Shown in pieces: positions 35,982 to 45,123 of a DNA stretch of 64,000 nucleotides; position 1 is the first letter of the stretch; every line of letters begins with the position of its first letter. The stretch is taken from the NCBI GenBank assembly GCA_036306585.1, contig JAXJZF010000002.1, forward strand, positions 186,001 to 250,000, read 5' to 3'. This DNA is from Aphodovivens sp036306585 (GTDB lineage Bacteria > Actinomycetota > Coriobacteriia > Coriobacteriales > Eggerthellaceae). The translations under genes and the position numbers were made by a program. Below the pieces are notes generated by a model, which saw only the letters and a list, made by a program, of their open reading frames with translations, ran no database searches and was not told the DNA's origin.

Positions 35982-36404
35982 GTGAGCGAGCCGTTGACAG
36001 AGAAGTTGCTTGACGATTTGTTGAGCTCACCCGATCCGCAGGCGTATTTTTCCTCGCATGAAGACATGCAGCGAAGCGTATCCGATTATCTGCAGGACCT
36101 GCTGGATGCACACGGAATGAAACGCTCGGAGGCCATTCGCGCCTCCGAGCTCAACGAAACGTATGCCTACCAGCTGTTTGCCGGGCAGCGCAAGAATCCG
36201 TCCCGCGATAAGATCCTGCAGCTTGTTTTCGGCATGCGTCTTTCGCTGCTCGAAGCGGACCGGCTGATGAAAATCGCAGGTGTGAGCCCGCTGTACTGCA
36301 AGAACAGACGTGATGCGATCATCATTTTCTGCGTTAACAAAGGCTGCAGCCTGCAGAAAACCAATGAAGAGCTGTTTCGGTTCGACGAGAAAACCATTTC
36401 CTGA
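35982..36404 (+). CDS. Small HTH-like protein associated with a Ser/Thr kinase
   Basis: 140 residues. The core GMKRSEAIRASELNETYAYQLF, then GQRKNPSRDKILQLVFGMRLSL and the end CKNRRDAIIIFCVNKG, is characteristic of a family of helix-turn-helix proteins found beside bacterial Ser/Thr kinases in Firmicutes and Actinobacteria. I chose GTG 35982 (GAAGGAAG upstream); ATG 35943 in the same frame would add a 13-residue Lys/Arg-rich tail. It probably binds DNA and may be a kinase target. Confidence 0.75.
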   Translation: MSEPLTEKLLDDLLSSPDPQAYFSSHEDMQRSVSDYLQDLLDAHGMKRSEAIRASELNETYAYQLFAGQRKNPSRDKILQLVFGMRLSLLEADRLMKIAGVSPLYCKNRRDAIIIFCVNKGCSLQKTNEELFRFDEKTIS

Positions 36405-36491
36405 GCCGTCGCGCAAAGCCGCCTCGGACGTTATTGGGGATTGAGGCCTTTATCGAACCGATGTGTTTCCAACTGAATAAGGAGTAGATCC

Positions 36492-36854
36492 ATGTCCAAC
36501 GCTTCCAATAAGAAGAGCACTCTGCTGCTCGTTGCCGCCATTCTCGGCGCTATGTACACCGTGTACCTCGTCGTGTATTTCACTGGTGCTGTCGGAGGAG
36601 CCGAAAGCTCCGGCGAATCCCTAGGAGCGGCGATTGCCGGCACCCTCGTCGCGCCTCATGGCGTGTGCACGGCGCTTGCAACCATCTTCTGCTTCCTCGC
36701 CTGGGGCATGAACTCCCGTCCCTTCGCCCTCACGAGCGGTATCTTGTTCGCCGTCGCCATCGTGCTGTTCCCGCCGTACTTCATATTCGTCACGCTTCAA
36801 ACCATTTTTGCGTTCGTCGGATTCGCGCGGTTGCCTAAGAAGTCGTACGAATAA
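36492..36854 (+). CDS. Small membrane protein of unknown function
   Basis: 120 residues with about four hydrophobic helices (roughly 9-31, 45-70, 78-92 and 94-112) and a basic N-terminus SNASNKKS. No catalytic motif was seen. It lies between the HTH protein and the kinase, in the same direction, and ATAAGGAG precedes the ATG. It probably belongs to the same signalling unit. Confidence 0.7.
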   Translation: MSNASNKKSTLLLVAAILGAMYTVYLVVYFTGAVGGAESSGESLGAAIAGTLVAPHGVCTALATIFCFLAWGMNSRPFALTSGILFAVAIVLFPPYFIFVTLQTIFAFVGFARLPKKSYE

Positions 36855-36907
36855 CCGGCAGCGGTACCGTCGTTCGATTCGGTGGGGCTTCTGGTAGCAT
36901 TGTCTTC

Positions 36908-38109
36908 ATGGCAGACGAATTGGAACAGTATCTAGCTACACTCGAACGTGATCAGGGGTATCGCGTCGAACGGGTGTTGAAGACGGGGGATTCCGAAACC
37001 ACCGAAGTCGTGGTTGCCGACGAAGGCCCGTATTCCGGCAAGCCCCTCATCCGCAAGCGTTTCAAAGCGGAATCGGGTCTCGGTTCCGCCTATACGCGCA
37101 TCTGGGAGGCTCAGCAGCAGGGCGCAACGTTCCTTCATGTTCCGCGCATCGTCGACTTCTATTCCACATGCCGCGAGTTGGTGGTCGTTTCGGAATACGC
37201 CTCCGGGGAAACGCTTACCGACGTCATCTATCGGCTCGACCCGTCGATCGAGCTTGCCGTGGATGTCTTTCCGCGTCTGTGCGATGCAGTGGCGGAATTG
37301 CACGAATGTTTCGATTCTCCGCTCATCCATAGGGATTTGAAACCGTCAAACATCGTGCTGTCCTACGGCGCGTTGAAGCTCATCGACTTCGGAATCGCCC
37401 GCAGCTATACCGAAGGGGCCGACTCCGACACGCACCAGTTTGGAACCCGAGCATATGCCCCGCCCGAGCAGTTCGGCTATGGGCAGACCGACGAGCGCTC
37501 CGACATCTACGCACTCGGCATGATCCTGTACTACTGCCTGACCGAGCGAACGCCCGACGCCCAAGCTCGCGAAGCATCCTGGCATGACGGGCGAATCCCC
37601 GAACCCCTTCGGGCGGTCATCGAACAAGCCGCATCGTTCGATCCGCGGAGCGATACGGCAGCGCAGCCGAACTGAAACAGGCTTTTCTGGATGCGGTCGA
37701 TGCTGCTCGAAGGCCGAGCACCACGGGCATCGGCCCTAAGAGCCTTGCCCGCAGCGTGGGCAGCTTCATCCGCAACGTTCCAGCTCCGCTTGGGCTTGCT
37801 TGGGACGTCCTGCTTTTGTTCTTCCTAGGCGTCCTTCTCATCGCGTCGGTGAACTCCGCGTTCAATCCGCGGCCGGGTACACCTGAGGAGAATACGCCTA
37901 CGGCTTTGCTACTCGTCTCGTATTTGGTGCTGTTCTTCACGATCATCGTTCCGCCTGCCTTCATCGTGTGTGACCGGCGCCCTTTGTATCGCGTGTTTAA
38001 GGGCATAAAAGACGTTTCGCTTGCGAGGCAAATCGGAGCCGCTGTGGTGACGATGCTGTTTGGATTCCTCGCCGTGGGAATGTGCACCACGGTCATGGGG
38101 GCGATTTAG
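36908..38109 (+). pseudogene. Membrane-anchored Ser/Thr protein kinase gene, frameshifted
   Basis: The first frame (36908-37675, 255 residues) is a eukaryote-like kinase: LIRKRF (ATP-binding Lys), LIHRDLKPSNIVL near residue 141, KLIDFGIAR near 160 and GTRAYAPPEQFGYG. It stops at TGA 37673 just after FDPRS. From 37651 another frame runs without a stop to TAG 38107 and begins RYGSAAELKQAFLDA, the expected kinase C-lobe end, followed by three transmembrane helices. One base appears to be missing around 37649-37650. Restored, the protein is about 400 residues. The domain up to the APE motif is intact, so the truncated soluble kinase may still work. A sequencing error is possible. Confidence 0.8.
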
Positions 38110-38221
38110 GGGCCGCTTCTCTGAGGCGCCTGCGATAAGGTGTCAAGATGGATACGCGTGCGGTCCCGTCCTGTGCAACTGCTACAATGCTTGCAATGGA
38201 TTCCGTGCGTGAGGGGACGAC

Positions 38222-39046
38222 ATGCTTCCGTATTTTCGCAATTACGCCTTCGTTGGCTACGTCTTGGGAATGGCCGTTCCCGTTCTCCTGGTGACGGCGA
38301 TTTCCTGGGTAACAGGTTTCTACATCGTCTACACGCTTCCTGGGCTGATCGCGGCTATCCTGCTGTTGATCATAGGGCTGCTCACCGCTAAGAAAATCGT
38401 CACCGGCCTGGCTGATAAGAAAGCTGCCGTGATGATCTCGCTTTACAACGACGGTTGCGACCCTCAGGCGTTCGTAGACGCCTCGCAGAAGGTGGTGCGC
38501 GAGATTCGCCCGCCCTACGACGAAAGCGGATCGTGGTTCCTTTCCTTCTACGCTTTGGCTCTCGACGATCTGGGGCGTCGCGACGAGGCGGCTCGCATCG
38601 GCCAGACGATGCTCTCCAGTGCGCAGATGGCGCAGGATCCTCAGGTGAAAGCAGGTCTACTGGTGAACATCGAACCGCTGGTGCAGCGCTTGTTCGGCGC
38701 CGAGCAAGCGCTCGAGGTCGTGCAAAACGCCCAGATGGCGCTCGCTGGCGCTGCCGATGCCGACTCCCAGAGCCGCTTGAGCTTCCTGAAGTGGGAGCAG
38801 GGCATTTTGGAAGCTATCCTCGATGGCGATGGCGAGACGCTCATTACACGTTTTTCGGGCATCCGCACCTCGTTGAACTATCCACTGCGCATCCGCGTGT
38901 CGTACGCCATCCTCGAGGCGAGCTTGCACAAAGCACGGGGTGAGTCCGACCGGGAGCGCGAGTGTCTCGAGTTCGTCATGCAGAACGGAGGCAAGCTTCC
39001 TGCGGTGCAGCTTGCCAGCCGGCGGCTGCAGGAGCTTGGACGGTAG
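38222..39046 (+). CDS. Membrane-anchored helical-repeat (TPR-like) protein
   Basis: 274 residues. Two N-terminal transmembrane helices (about 8-30 and 36-56) end in a basic KK segment, followed by about 210 residues of amphipathic helices resembling TPR repeats (FLSFYALALDDLGRRDEAARIG, LEASLHKARGESDRERECLE). Probably a scaffold facing the cytoplasm. Adjacent to the kinase gene in the same orientation. No enzymatic motif seen. Confidence 0.7.
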   Translation: MLPYFRNYAFVGYVLGMAVPVLLVTAISWVTGFYIVYTLPGLIAAILLLIIGLLTAKKIVTGLADKKAAVMISLYNDGCDPQAFVDASQKVVREIRPPYDESGSWFLSFYALALDDLGRRDEAARIGQTMLSSAQMAQDPQVKAGLLVNIEPLVQRLFGAEQALEVVQNAQMALAGAADADSQSRLSFLKWEQGILEAILDGDGETLITRFSGIRTSLNYPLRIRVSYAILEASLHKARGESDRERECLEFVMQNGGKLPAVQLASRRLQELGR

Positions 39047-39110
39047 TGTCGAAGCTCCTGGTGCCGGTTCTACCTGGCGTATGCTGTTTGCAGCAAAGGG
39101 GTGTTCTTCT

Positions 39111-39935
39111 ATGGGTATTGTTGCTGCGTATGCGGTGCCCCATCCGCCGCTCATCGTTCCCGCGGTGGGCAAGGGGGAGCAGCGCGCCATCCAAAGCACG
39201 ATAGACGCCTACGAGGAGGTTGCGCGCAGAATCGCCGCTCATCGGCCCGACACTATCGTGATCACCTCCCCGCATGCCCCGTTCTATCGGGATTGCTTCT
39301 TTGTCGCGCAGGGATGCAGCTCCGCAGGAGACATGAGCCGTTTCGGCGTTTTCGATGGGGCCATCTTCGTCGATAACGACGAAGAGGTTGCCAGCGAGAT
39401 CATTCGTTGCGCGCGGGAGCGCGGCATACCCGTGGCGTCCGATGCGGGGTATTCCTCCGAGCTCGATCACGCCACCTACGTGCCGCTTCATTTCATCCAG
39501 CCGCAATGGCTTTCCTTCCGTCTGGTGCGTCTGGGCCTTTCGCTTCTGCCTGCCGAAACGCACCGGCGGCTTGGAGCAGCCATCGCCCATTGCATCGAAT
39601 CGCTTGGACGAAGATGCGTGTTCGTGGCGAGCGGCGACCTTTCCCATAAGCTGAAAGCCGACGGCCCATACGGCTTCGCGCCCGAAGGACCGCACTTCGA
39701 TGATGAAATCTGCCGCATATTCGCCGATGGACAGCTGGACGACCTGTTCGGTATGGACGAGGGCATGTGCGACGCCGCCGCGGAATGCGGCCTGCGCTCG
39801 TTTCAGGTCATGGCGGGTGCATTGCAGGGATCTCAGCATACCCAGGAACTGCTGAGCTACGAGGGTCCCTTCGGCGTGGGCTATGGCATTGCGGCGTTCG
39901 AGGTGGAAGGGACATGCCATGTCGTTCGAGGATAG
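39111..39935 (+). CDS. amrB: AmmeMemoRadiSam system protein B (Memo/class III dioxygenase-like)
   Basis: 274 residues related to Memo1 and extradiol dioxygenases. AAYAVPHPPLIVPAVG at the start (metal-ligand His), VITSPHAPFYRDCF, SSELDHATYVPLHF and FVASGDLSHKL match conserved positions. The biochemical role of bacterial members is not established. It overlaps the amrA start by 17 bases, forming a tight trio with amrA and the radical SAM enzyme. ATG 39111 is preceded by AAAGGGG. Confidence 0.88.
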   Translation: MGIVAAYAVPHPPLIVPAVGKGEQRAIQSTIDAYEEVARRIAAHRPDTIVITSPHAPFYRDCFFVAQGCSSAGDMSRFGVFDGAIFVDNDEEVASEIIRCARERGIPVASDAGYSSELDHATYVPLHFIQPQWLSFRLVRLGLSLLPAETHRRLGAAIAHCIESLGRRCVFVASGDLSHKLKADGPYGFAPEGPHFDDEICRIFADGQLDDLFGMDEGMCDAAAECGLRSFQVMAGALQGSQHTQELLSYEGPFGVGYGIAAFEVEGTCHVVRG

Positions 39936-40485
39936 CATTTTCGATAACCCCGATCCCATCGTGGCGCTTGCACGCGCGTCGGTCGAATTCCATACGCGCA
40001 CAGGCGGAATCTACGCCCTGCCGAACGATGTCCCGGCAGATCTGCTGAGCATCAGGGCTGGCGCATTCGTCTCGCTCCATGAAAGCGGCGAGCTGCGCGG
40101 ATGCATCGGGACCATAGGGGCTACGCAGGATTCGCTGGCATTGGAAGTGATCCGAAACGCCGTTTTGGCATGTTCCGAAGACCCCCGCTTCCCGCCGGTG
40201 TCGGTAGGCGAGCTCGATATGCTCGAGTACTCCGTCGATGTGCTCGATCCTCCGGAGCCCATCGATTCTCCGGAGGATCTGGATGTCCTCGAATTCGGTG
40301 TGATCGTGTCGAAGGATTGGAGAAGGGGGTTGTTGCTTCCCAATCTTGAAGGCATCGACACGGTGGAGCAGCAGGTTGCCATCGCGAAGCGCAAAGCCGG
40401 TATCGCCTTAGACGAACCCGGCGTCTCCCTGCAGCGTTTCCGCGTTGTGAGGCATGCGAGGGGAGGGAGGCCGCGCCGTGGCTGA
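39919..40485 (+). CDS. amrA: AmmeMemoRadiSam system protein A (AMMECR1 domain)
   Basis: 188 residues. The invariant ELRGCIGTI near residue 58 is the AMMECR1 hallmark; VSLHESGELRGC, AVLACSEDPRFPPVSVGEL and WRRGLLLPNLEGIDTVEQQ are typical. It overlaps amrB upstream and the radical SAM gene downstream. ATG 39919 lies inside amrB, indicating translational coupling. Confidence 0.92.
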   Translation: MSFEDSIFDNPDPIVALARASVEFHTRTGGIYALPNDVPADLLSIRAGAFVSLHESGELRGCIGTIGATQDSLALEVIRNAVLACSEDPRFPPVSVGELDMLEYSVDVLDPPEPIDSPEDLDVLEFGVIVSKDWRRGLLLPNLEGIDTVEQQVAIAKRKAGIALDEPGVSLQRFRVVRHARGGRPRRG

Positions 40486-41353
40486 AGCTCCATGCCTCTC
40501 AGCACACGATGAACGCACTAGACGGGTAAGATGTCTTCTGTGTCCTAACGCATGCCTTTTGGCTAATGGCGGCCTGGGCAGATGCAAGGCGCGGTTTGCC
40601 CGCAACGGAAGGGTGATACCTGCCGCCTACGGCAAGATCACCTCGTTGGCGCTCGATCCCATCGAGAAGAAACCCTTGGCGGCGTTCATGCCCGGCAGCT
40701 ACGTGCTTTCGCTTGGCAGCTTTGGATGCAACCTCTCGTGCCCGTTTTGCCAGAACGCGTCTATTGCCCAGGTGGGCGAGAACGACGTCGATTGGCGCAT
40801 GGCCACTCCCGAGCAAGTGGTTGCGAAGGCTCTCTCGCTTGTTTCTGCGGGGTGCGTGGGCATCGCCTACACCTATAACGAGCCCGTGGTGAATTATGAA
40901 TTCGTGCTCGACACCGCCCAGGCTGCCCATGAGGCGGGGTTGGTGAACGTTCTGGTGAGCAATGGCATGATCAATCGACTGCCGTTGGAAGCGCTTTCAT
41001 CCTGCATCGATGCAGCCAACATCGACTTGAAGGGCTTCTCCCAGGATTTCTACGATCTGTGCGGCGGCGATTTCGGATGCGTCCGAGAAGCCATCTCTTA
41101 TCTTGCGAAGCTCGATTCCTTCCATCTGGAGGTGACGACGCTTCTCATCCCCGGGTTCAACGACGATTCCGACGAAGTGGGTCGCGCCGCCCGCTGGTTG
41201 GCATCTCTCGATGAGGACATCGTCTACCACCTCACGCGCTTTTTCCCACGGCACCGCATGGTCGATCGGCCGCCGACGCCGCTTTCCACGTTGGAGTCGG
41301 CTTGCCGCGCCGCCTCGGAGCATCTAGCGCATGTGGTTCTGGGAAATGTCTAA
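40478..41353 (+). CDS. amrS: AmmeMemoRadiSam system radical SAM enzyme
   Basis: 291 residues. An N-terminal Cys-rich segment CLLCPNACLL precedes the radical SAM motif FGCNLSCPFCQNASIAQ (CxxxCxxC, about residue 88), YTYNEPVVNYEF, NGMINRLPLEAL and TTLLIPGFNDD. This is the activase-like subfamily that travels with AMMECR1 and Memo proteins. GTG 40478 with GGGAGG upstream is the likely start and overlaps the amrA stop. The substrate is unknown. Confidence 0.9.
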   Translation: MAEAPCLSAHDERTRRVRCLLCPNACLLANGGLGRCKARFARNGRVIPAAYGKITSLALDPIEKKPLAAFMPGSYVLSLGSFGCNLSCPFCQNASIAQVGENDVDWRMATPEQVVAKALSLVSAGCVGIAYTYNEPVVNYEFVLDTAQAAHEAGLVNVLVSNGMINRLPLEALSSCIDAANIDLKGFSQDFYDLCGGDFGCVREAISYLAKLDSFHLEVTTLLIPGFNDDSDEVGRAARWLASLDEDIVYHLTRFFPRHRMVDRPPTPLSTLESACRAASEHLAHVVLGNV

Positions 41354-41422
41354 GTTTGCGTTCATTCACGGAAAGCAACGTGCGGAAGCCCGATTTTAAG
41401 GTATTATCTGAACGGCTCAAAT

Positions 41423-41519
41423 GGAGATGGATGGGGCCTGGTGGCTCCCGCGGTCTTCAAAACCGTTGTGAGGCGCGCAGAACGTCTCGGGTGCGTTCGA
41501 TTCGCATGCATCTCCGCCA
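41423..41519 (+). tRNA. selC: tRNA-Sec (anticodon TCA)
   Basis: A 97-base tRNA with acceptor GGAGATG paired to CATCTCC, a D-arm with the long stem typical of tRNA-Sec, loop CTTCAAA (anticodon TCA, reads UGA), a long 6-bp variable arm (GAGGCG/CGTCTC), T-loop TTCGATT, discriminator G and encoded CCA. It is immediately followed by a terminator and, on the other strand, by selBA. Confidence 0.95.
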
Positions 41520-41528
41520 TGATTGTTC

Positions 41529-41566
41529 AAGGCCGCCGTATCTCATGGGGTGCGGCGGCCTTTCCG
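41529..41566 (+). terminator. Terminator between selC and selB
   Basis: A perfect 10-bp stem (41529-41538 with 41553-41562) with a 14-base loop, followed by TCCG. It may serve both convergent transcripts. Confidence 0.75.
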
Positions 41567-41569
41567 CTT

Positions 41570-43501
41570 TCAGCCGTTCAGAACACGCGTATCTCCATCG
41601 CGCCGGGTGAACCCTTGGGCATCCAGGTACTCGAGCAGCGGGATGGCGTGCTTGCGGGAAAGCTCCAACGCGTCTTTCAGTTGGGAGGCCGATGCTGGCC
41701 CGTTAGCCTCAATATATGCGGCGATGCGCTGTTTGGCTGATTGGACGGCTTCGCTCGAAAACGCGAACTCGCCGATACGCACGGCTTCGCCGATGGTTTC
41801 CAGCGTGCCTAAGGCACGGTATGCCAGTTGCTGGTCGAGGCCGCATGCCTTGCCCAGGGCTGCGAAGGCGGGAGGCGCCATTCCTGCTGCATCGATCTTT
41901 TCCTTCAGGGTCGTCGCTGCCTGCTGCAGTTGCGCTTTCGCTCCGGCTCCCGCCTGCGTGTGACTGATCTCCGCTCCATCCCGGCAGATCTTGCCATGCT
42001 CGCATGCGTAGGATAGAACGCCCTCGAAGGAAGGTTCGGGCATGTGGATCCCTGTCAGTTTCATCAGCTCCGCTTTCGTCGCCCCCGTTCGGTTGGGATT
42101 CTGCGCGTGGAACTTCATGAGGGCACTTTCCAGCCGTCCGGTAAGCGATTGCAGCAAACGGGGCGGTGCATACAGGGGGCAGCTCGCTCTTCCACCTTCC
42201 AGTTTGAGGAGTTTCCCCGATTTCACTGCGCTTCTTAGAAGGTCAGCGGAATCGGACAGGGGGATGCCGTAGTTCCGCACGAGTTCTTCAGCGGATTCTG
42301 GCTGGTTCAGTAGGCTCATTGCCGCATCGAGGGCTGCGGCGTACGCCCCATCGCGCAACGATTCGAGCAAGGCATGCTCGGCGGTCGCGAGGTTGGTACG
42401 CCGGCGGGGGCGGGGCAACAGCGCGATGCCGCCGCCCACGACCTCGACGGGGGAGAGCGAGCGGATCACGAATCGATCGCCGTGAATAAGGGGAAGCTGC
42501 GCGTCCAGACGGATTTGGCAAAAGCCCTGCCCGCCGATTTCTATGTTTGCGCGCCCATCCATCAACAGGATGCGCCCCATCACCTCGGCGGTGCCATGGG
42601 CGACGCGCACGTTCGCTCCCGACTCAAGGGGCCGTGCATTGTCTTGCGGTCCGAGATAGGATAGCCACGCGTCGAAGCGGTCGGTGGGGGACAGCAGGTC
42701 CGGCGTCGTCAGCATCATGCCCGGCTGCACTTCGTCGGTGCCGATGGATGCGAGGTTGAGTGCAGTGCGGGAGCCTGCGAATGCGATGTCGACCGGACGG
42801 TTGTGCTCTTGTACGCTGCGCACGCGCACGCGCTTGCCCGCAGGCAGGAGCTCGAGCTCGTCGTCGGGGTGGATGCAGCCGCTCCAGAGGGTGCCGGTCA
42901 CGACGGTTCCGGCACCCTTGATGGTGAATGCGCGGTCGATGGGCAGGCGGGCAGGCTCTCCTTCGCCCCCATGCAGTCGCGCCGCGTTCGTTGCCGCCTG
43001 GGCGATGGCTTCTCTCAGGGCATCGAGTCCTGTTCCCTCTTTTGCGGAAACGGGGATTATAGGCGCATCTGCGTAGGGGGTGCCCGCTAAGAATCCGCGC
43101 ACTTCGTCGCTCATGAACGCCGTCCATTCGCTGTCGACCAAATCGGTTTTGGTGAGCGCCACCACAGCCTGGCGAATTCCCAGAAGCTCGAGGACGTGCA
43201 CATGCTCCACGGTCTGGGGCATGATTCCGTCGTCCGCCGCAATGCACAGCAAGGCGACGTCGATGCCTGTGGCGCCGGCAATCATCTGCCTGACGAACCG
43301 TTCGTGGCCGGGGACGTCCACCACTCCGACCTCGGTTCCGTCGGGTAGCACGAGCTGCGCGAACCCGAGCTCGATGGTGATGCCGCGGCGTTTCTCCTCT
43401 GCCAGGCGATCAGGGTCGGTGCCGGTGAGCGCTTGGATGAGGGTGGATTTACCGTGGTCGATGTGCCCGGCCGTGCCTAGGATGAATGAAGCTCCGCTCA
43501 T
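41570..43501 (-). CDS. selB: Selenocysteine-specific elongation factor SelB
   Basis: GTPase that brings Sec-tRNA to UGA codons at SECIS hairpins. 643 residues. Walker A GTAGHIDHGKSTLIQALTG near residue 10, RGITIELGFAQ, DVPGHERFVRQM and LTKTDLVD are the translational GTPase motifs. Then come the beta-barrel domains and a C-terminal set of winged helices that bind the SECIS RNA. It starts at ATG 43501, overlapping selA by ATGA. Confidence 0.96.
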   Translation of the reverse strand: MSGASFILGTAGHIDHGKSTLIQALTGTDPDRLAEEKRRGITIELGFAQLVLPDGTEVGVVDVPGHERFVRQMIAGATGIDVALLCIAADDGIMPQTVEHVHVLELLGIRQAVVALTKTDLVDSEWTAFMSDEVRGFLAGTPYADAPIIPVSAKEGTGLDALREAIAQAATNAARLHGGEGEPARLPIDRAFTIKGAGTVVTGTLWSGCIHPDDELELLPAGKRVRVRSVQEHNRPVDIAFAGSRTALNLASIGTDEVQPGMMLTTPDLLSPTDRFDAWLSYLGPQDNARPLESGANVRVAHGTAEVMGRILLMDGRANIEIGGQGFCQIRLDAQLPLIHGDRFVIRSLSPVEVVGGGIALLPRPRRRTNLATAEHALLESLRDGAYAAALDAAMSLLNQPESAEELVRNYGIPLSDSADLLRSAVKSGKLLKLEGGRASCPLYAPPRLLQSLTGRLESALMKFHAQNPNRTGATKAELMKLTGIHMPEPSFEGVLSYACEHGKICRDGAEISHTQAGAGAKAQLQQAATTLKEKIDAAGMAPPAFAALGKACGLDQQLAYRALGTLETIGEAVRIGEFAFSSEAVQSAKQRIAAYIEANGPASASQLKDALELSRKHAIPLLEYLDAQGFTRRDGDTRVLNG

Positions 43502-44979
43502 CGGTTTTCCCCCTTGCCGTCCGTTTCGTTGCATTTTTGTTGGCAGTACCTCGCGATCCCCTTGGCGATGATGCCCGGCTCCTCGTCGTCGACCAGGGTG
43601 CGCACATCGAACAGAAGAGCCTCCTGCTTGATGCGCGCGATGATGGGGATTTCGTTGCGGCGGACGAGGTATTCCTCGCAACTTTGGGCGGAGCCTTCTT
43701 GGAAGGAAACCCTTACAGCATAGGTGGGGATATCGCACATGGGAAGGGCACCGCCTCCTGCACGACTGGTTTCGGTGACGGTGTCGGCCTGCACACCGAA
43801 GGCCGCGGCGGTCGTGCGGATTGCCTCGGCGAGTTTCTCGGCCCTCGGGCGCAGTTCCTCTGCCGATGCTTGAAGCATGCGCAGCGTGGGAATGCTTTCG
43901 CGGGCTTGCTGCGGGTCCAGGTAGAGGCGAAGGGTCGCCTCCAGTGCTGCCAGCGTCATCTTGCCGAGGCGCATAGCGCGTGCGAAGGGGTTTGCCTTCA
44001 GCCGGTCGATGAGCTCCTTCGAGCCGATCACGATGCCCGCCTGCGGCCCCCCGAGCAGCTTGTCTCCGGAGAAGGAGACAAGGTCGCAGCCATGCAGGGC
44101 CTCTCCTGCCGTCGGCTCCGCCCCTTCTTCAAGCCAGGTGGGCGGCAGCAGGGCGCCGGAGCCGAGGTCCTCGTATACCAGGATGCGGTCCGCATCGCCC
44201 GCTCTAGCATTGCGCTGCGCCTCTGCCGCATCGGCTATGCGGCGCAGTTGGCGCGCTTCCACCGATTCGGTGAAGCCGATCAGACGGTAATTGGAGGTGT
44301 GCACTTTCAGAAGCATCGCCGTGTCGTCGCCGATAGCGCGTTCGTAATCGTAGGCATGTGTTTTGTTGGTGGTGCCCACTTCCACCATGTGCGCCCCGGA
44401 AAGCTCCATGATGTCGGGGATGCGGAACGACCCGCCGATTTCCACGAGCTCGCCACGCGACACCACGGCCTCTTTGCCGCGGGCGAATTCTGCGAGTACC
44501 ATCAGAACCGCTGCTGCATTGTTGTTGACCGCAATAGCCGCCTCCGCGCCGGTAAGCGCGCAGATGAGCTGCTCGCAGTGGGCATGTCTGCTCCCGCGTT
44601 GCATGGCGCTAATGTCGTATTCGAGCGTCGAATAGCCGCGGGCGACCTCTTCGACGGCTCGGACCGCTTCCTCGGCGAGGACGCTGCGTCCGAGGTTGGT
44701 ATGGAGCACGACGCCCGTTGCGTTGACGACGCGTTTGAGCGAAGGCTGCAGCAGCTTCAACGCCCGTGCGGCCGCGCGCTGCGGAAGGTTACCGGGCACT
44801 TCTGTCTCGCCATTGCTGTCCAGCACGGCTTTCCTCGCAAGCGAAAGCTCGTGGCGTACGGCGTCCAGAAGCGTTTCGTGGGGCAGGATCTTGGCTAGTG
44901 CGCGGCATTCTCGCGAGGTCAGCACCTCGTCGACCGAGGGGATCTGCCGCAGTGTTTCGTTGAGGGTGGTAGATTTCAT
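43498..44979 (-). CDS. selA: L-seryl-tRNA(Sec) selenium transferase
   Basis: PLP enzyme converting Ser-tRNA(Sec) to Sec-tRNA(Sec) with selenophosphate. 493 residues, slightly longer than the usual 460. The PLP Lys lies in VSFSGDKLLGGPQAG near residue 305; NATGVVLHTNLGR and EYDISAMQRGSRHAH are the usual family stretches. First gene of selA-selB. CAGGAGAGA precedes the ATG at 44979. Confidence 0.96.
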   Translation of the reverse strand: MKSTTLNETLRQIPSVDEVLTSRECRALAKILPHETLLDAVRHELSLARKAVLDSNGETEVPGNLPQRAAARALKLLQPSLKRVVNATGVVLHTNLGRSVLAEEAVRAVEEVARGYSTLEYDISAMQRGSRHAHCEQLICALTGAEAAIAVNNNAAAVLMVLAEFARGKEAVVSRGELVEIGGSFRIPDIMELSGAHMVEVGTTNKTHAYDYERAIGDDTAMLLKVHTSNYRLIGFTESVEARQLRRIADAAEAQRNARAGDADRILVYEDLGSGALLPPTWLEEGAEPTAGEALHGCDLVSFSGDKLLGGPQAGIVIGSKELIDRLKANPFARAMRLGKMTLAALEATLRLYLDPQQARESIPTLRMLQASAEELRPRAEKLAEAIRTTAAAFGVQADTVTETSRAGGGALPMCDIPTYAVRVSFQEGSAQSCEEYLVRRNEIPIIARIKQEALLFDVRTLVDDEEPGIIAKGIARYCQQKCNETDGKGENR

Positions 44980-45081
44980 GCGATGTCTCTCCTGGTAATC
45001 CGGATGGTGTCGAATCGCAGCCTATTGTAGCCCGTCGCTTAGGCGCGTTTCAGCGCGAACCGCCCTTCAAGCAGGGTGAAG

Positions 45082-45123
45082 CCGTTAGTGGACGAATTCC
45101 TGTAGGAATCAACATTCCAACGG
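45082..45123. repeat. Structured imperfect palindrome in the selA/double-cubane-reductase divergent region
   Basis: 45082-45086 pairs with 45119-45123 and 45090-45092 with 45116-45118, enclosing an inner 5-bp hairpin (45096-45100 with 45105-45109, loop TGTA). It lies about 100 bases upstream of selA (reverse) and about 290 bases upstream of the reductase gene (forward), in a 429-base intergenic stretch (44980-45408) where no gene was recognised. Operator or RNA element cannot be told apart. A TATACT at 45152-45157 may be a forward -10. Confidence 0.5.

Noticed and set aside
37673..37675. Kinase TGA as a third selenocysteine codon
   Set aside because: The residues after the TGA in the same frame do not resemble a kinase, whereas the neighbouring frame does. 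No SECIS-like hairpin follows. A frameshift explains it.
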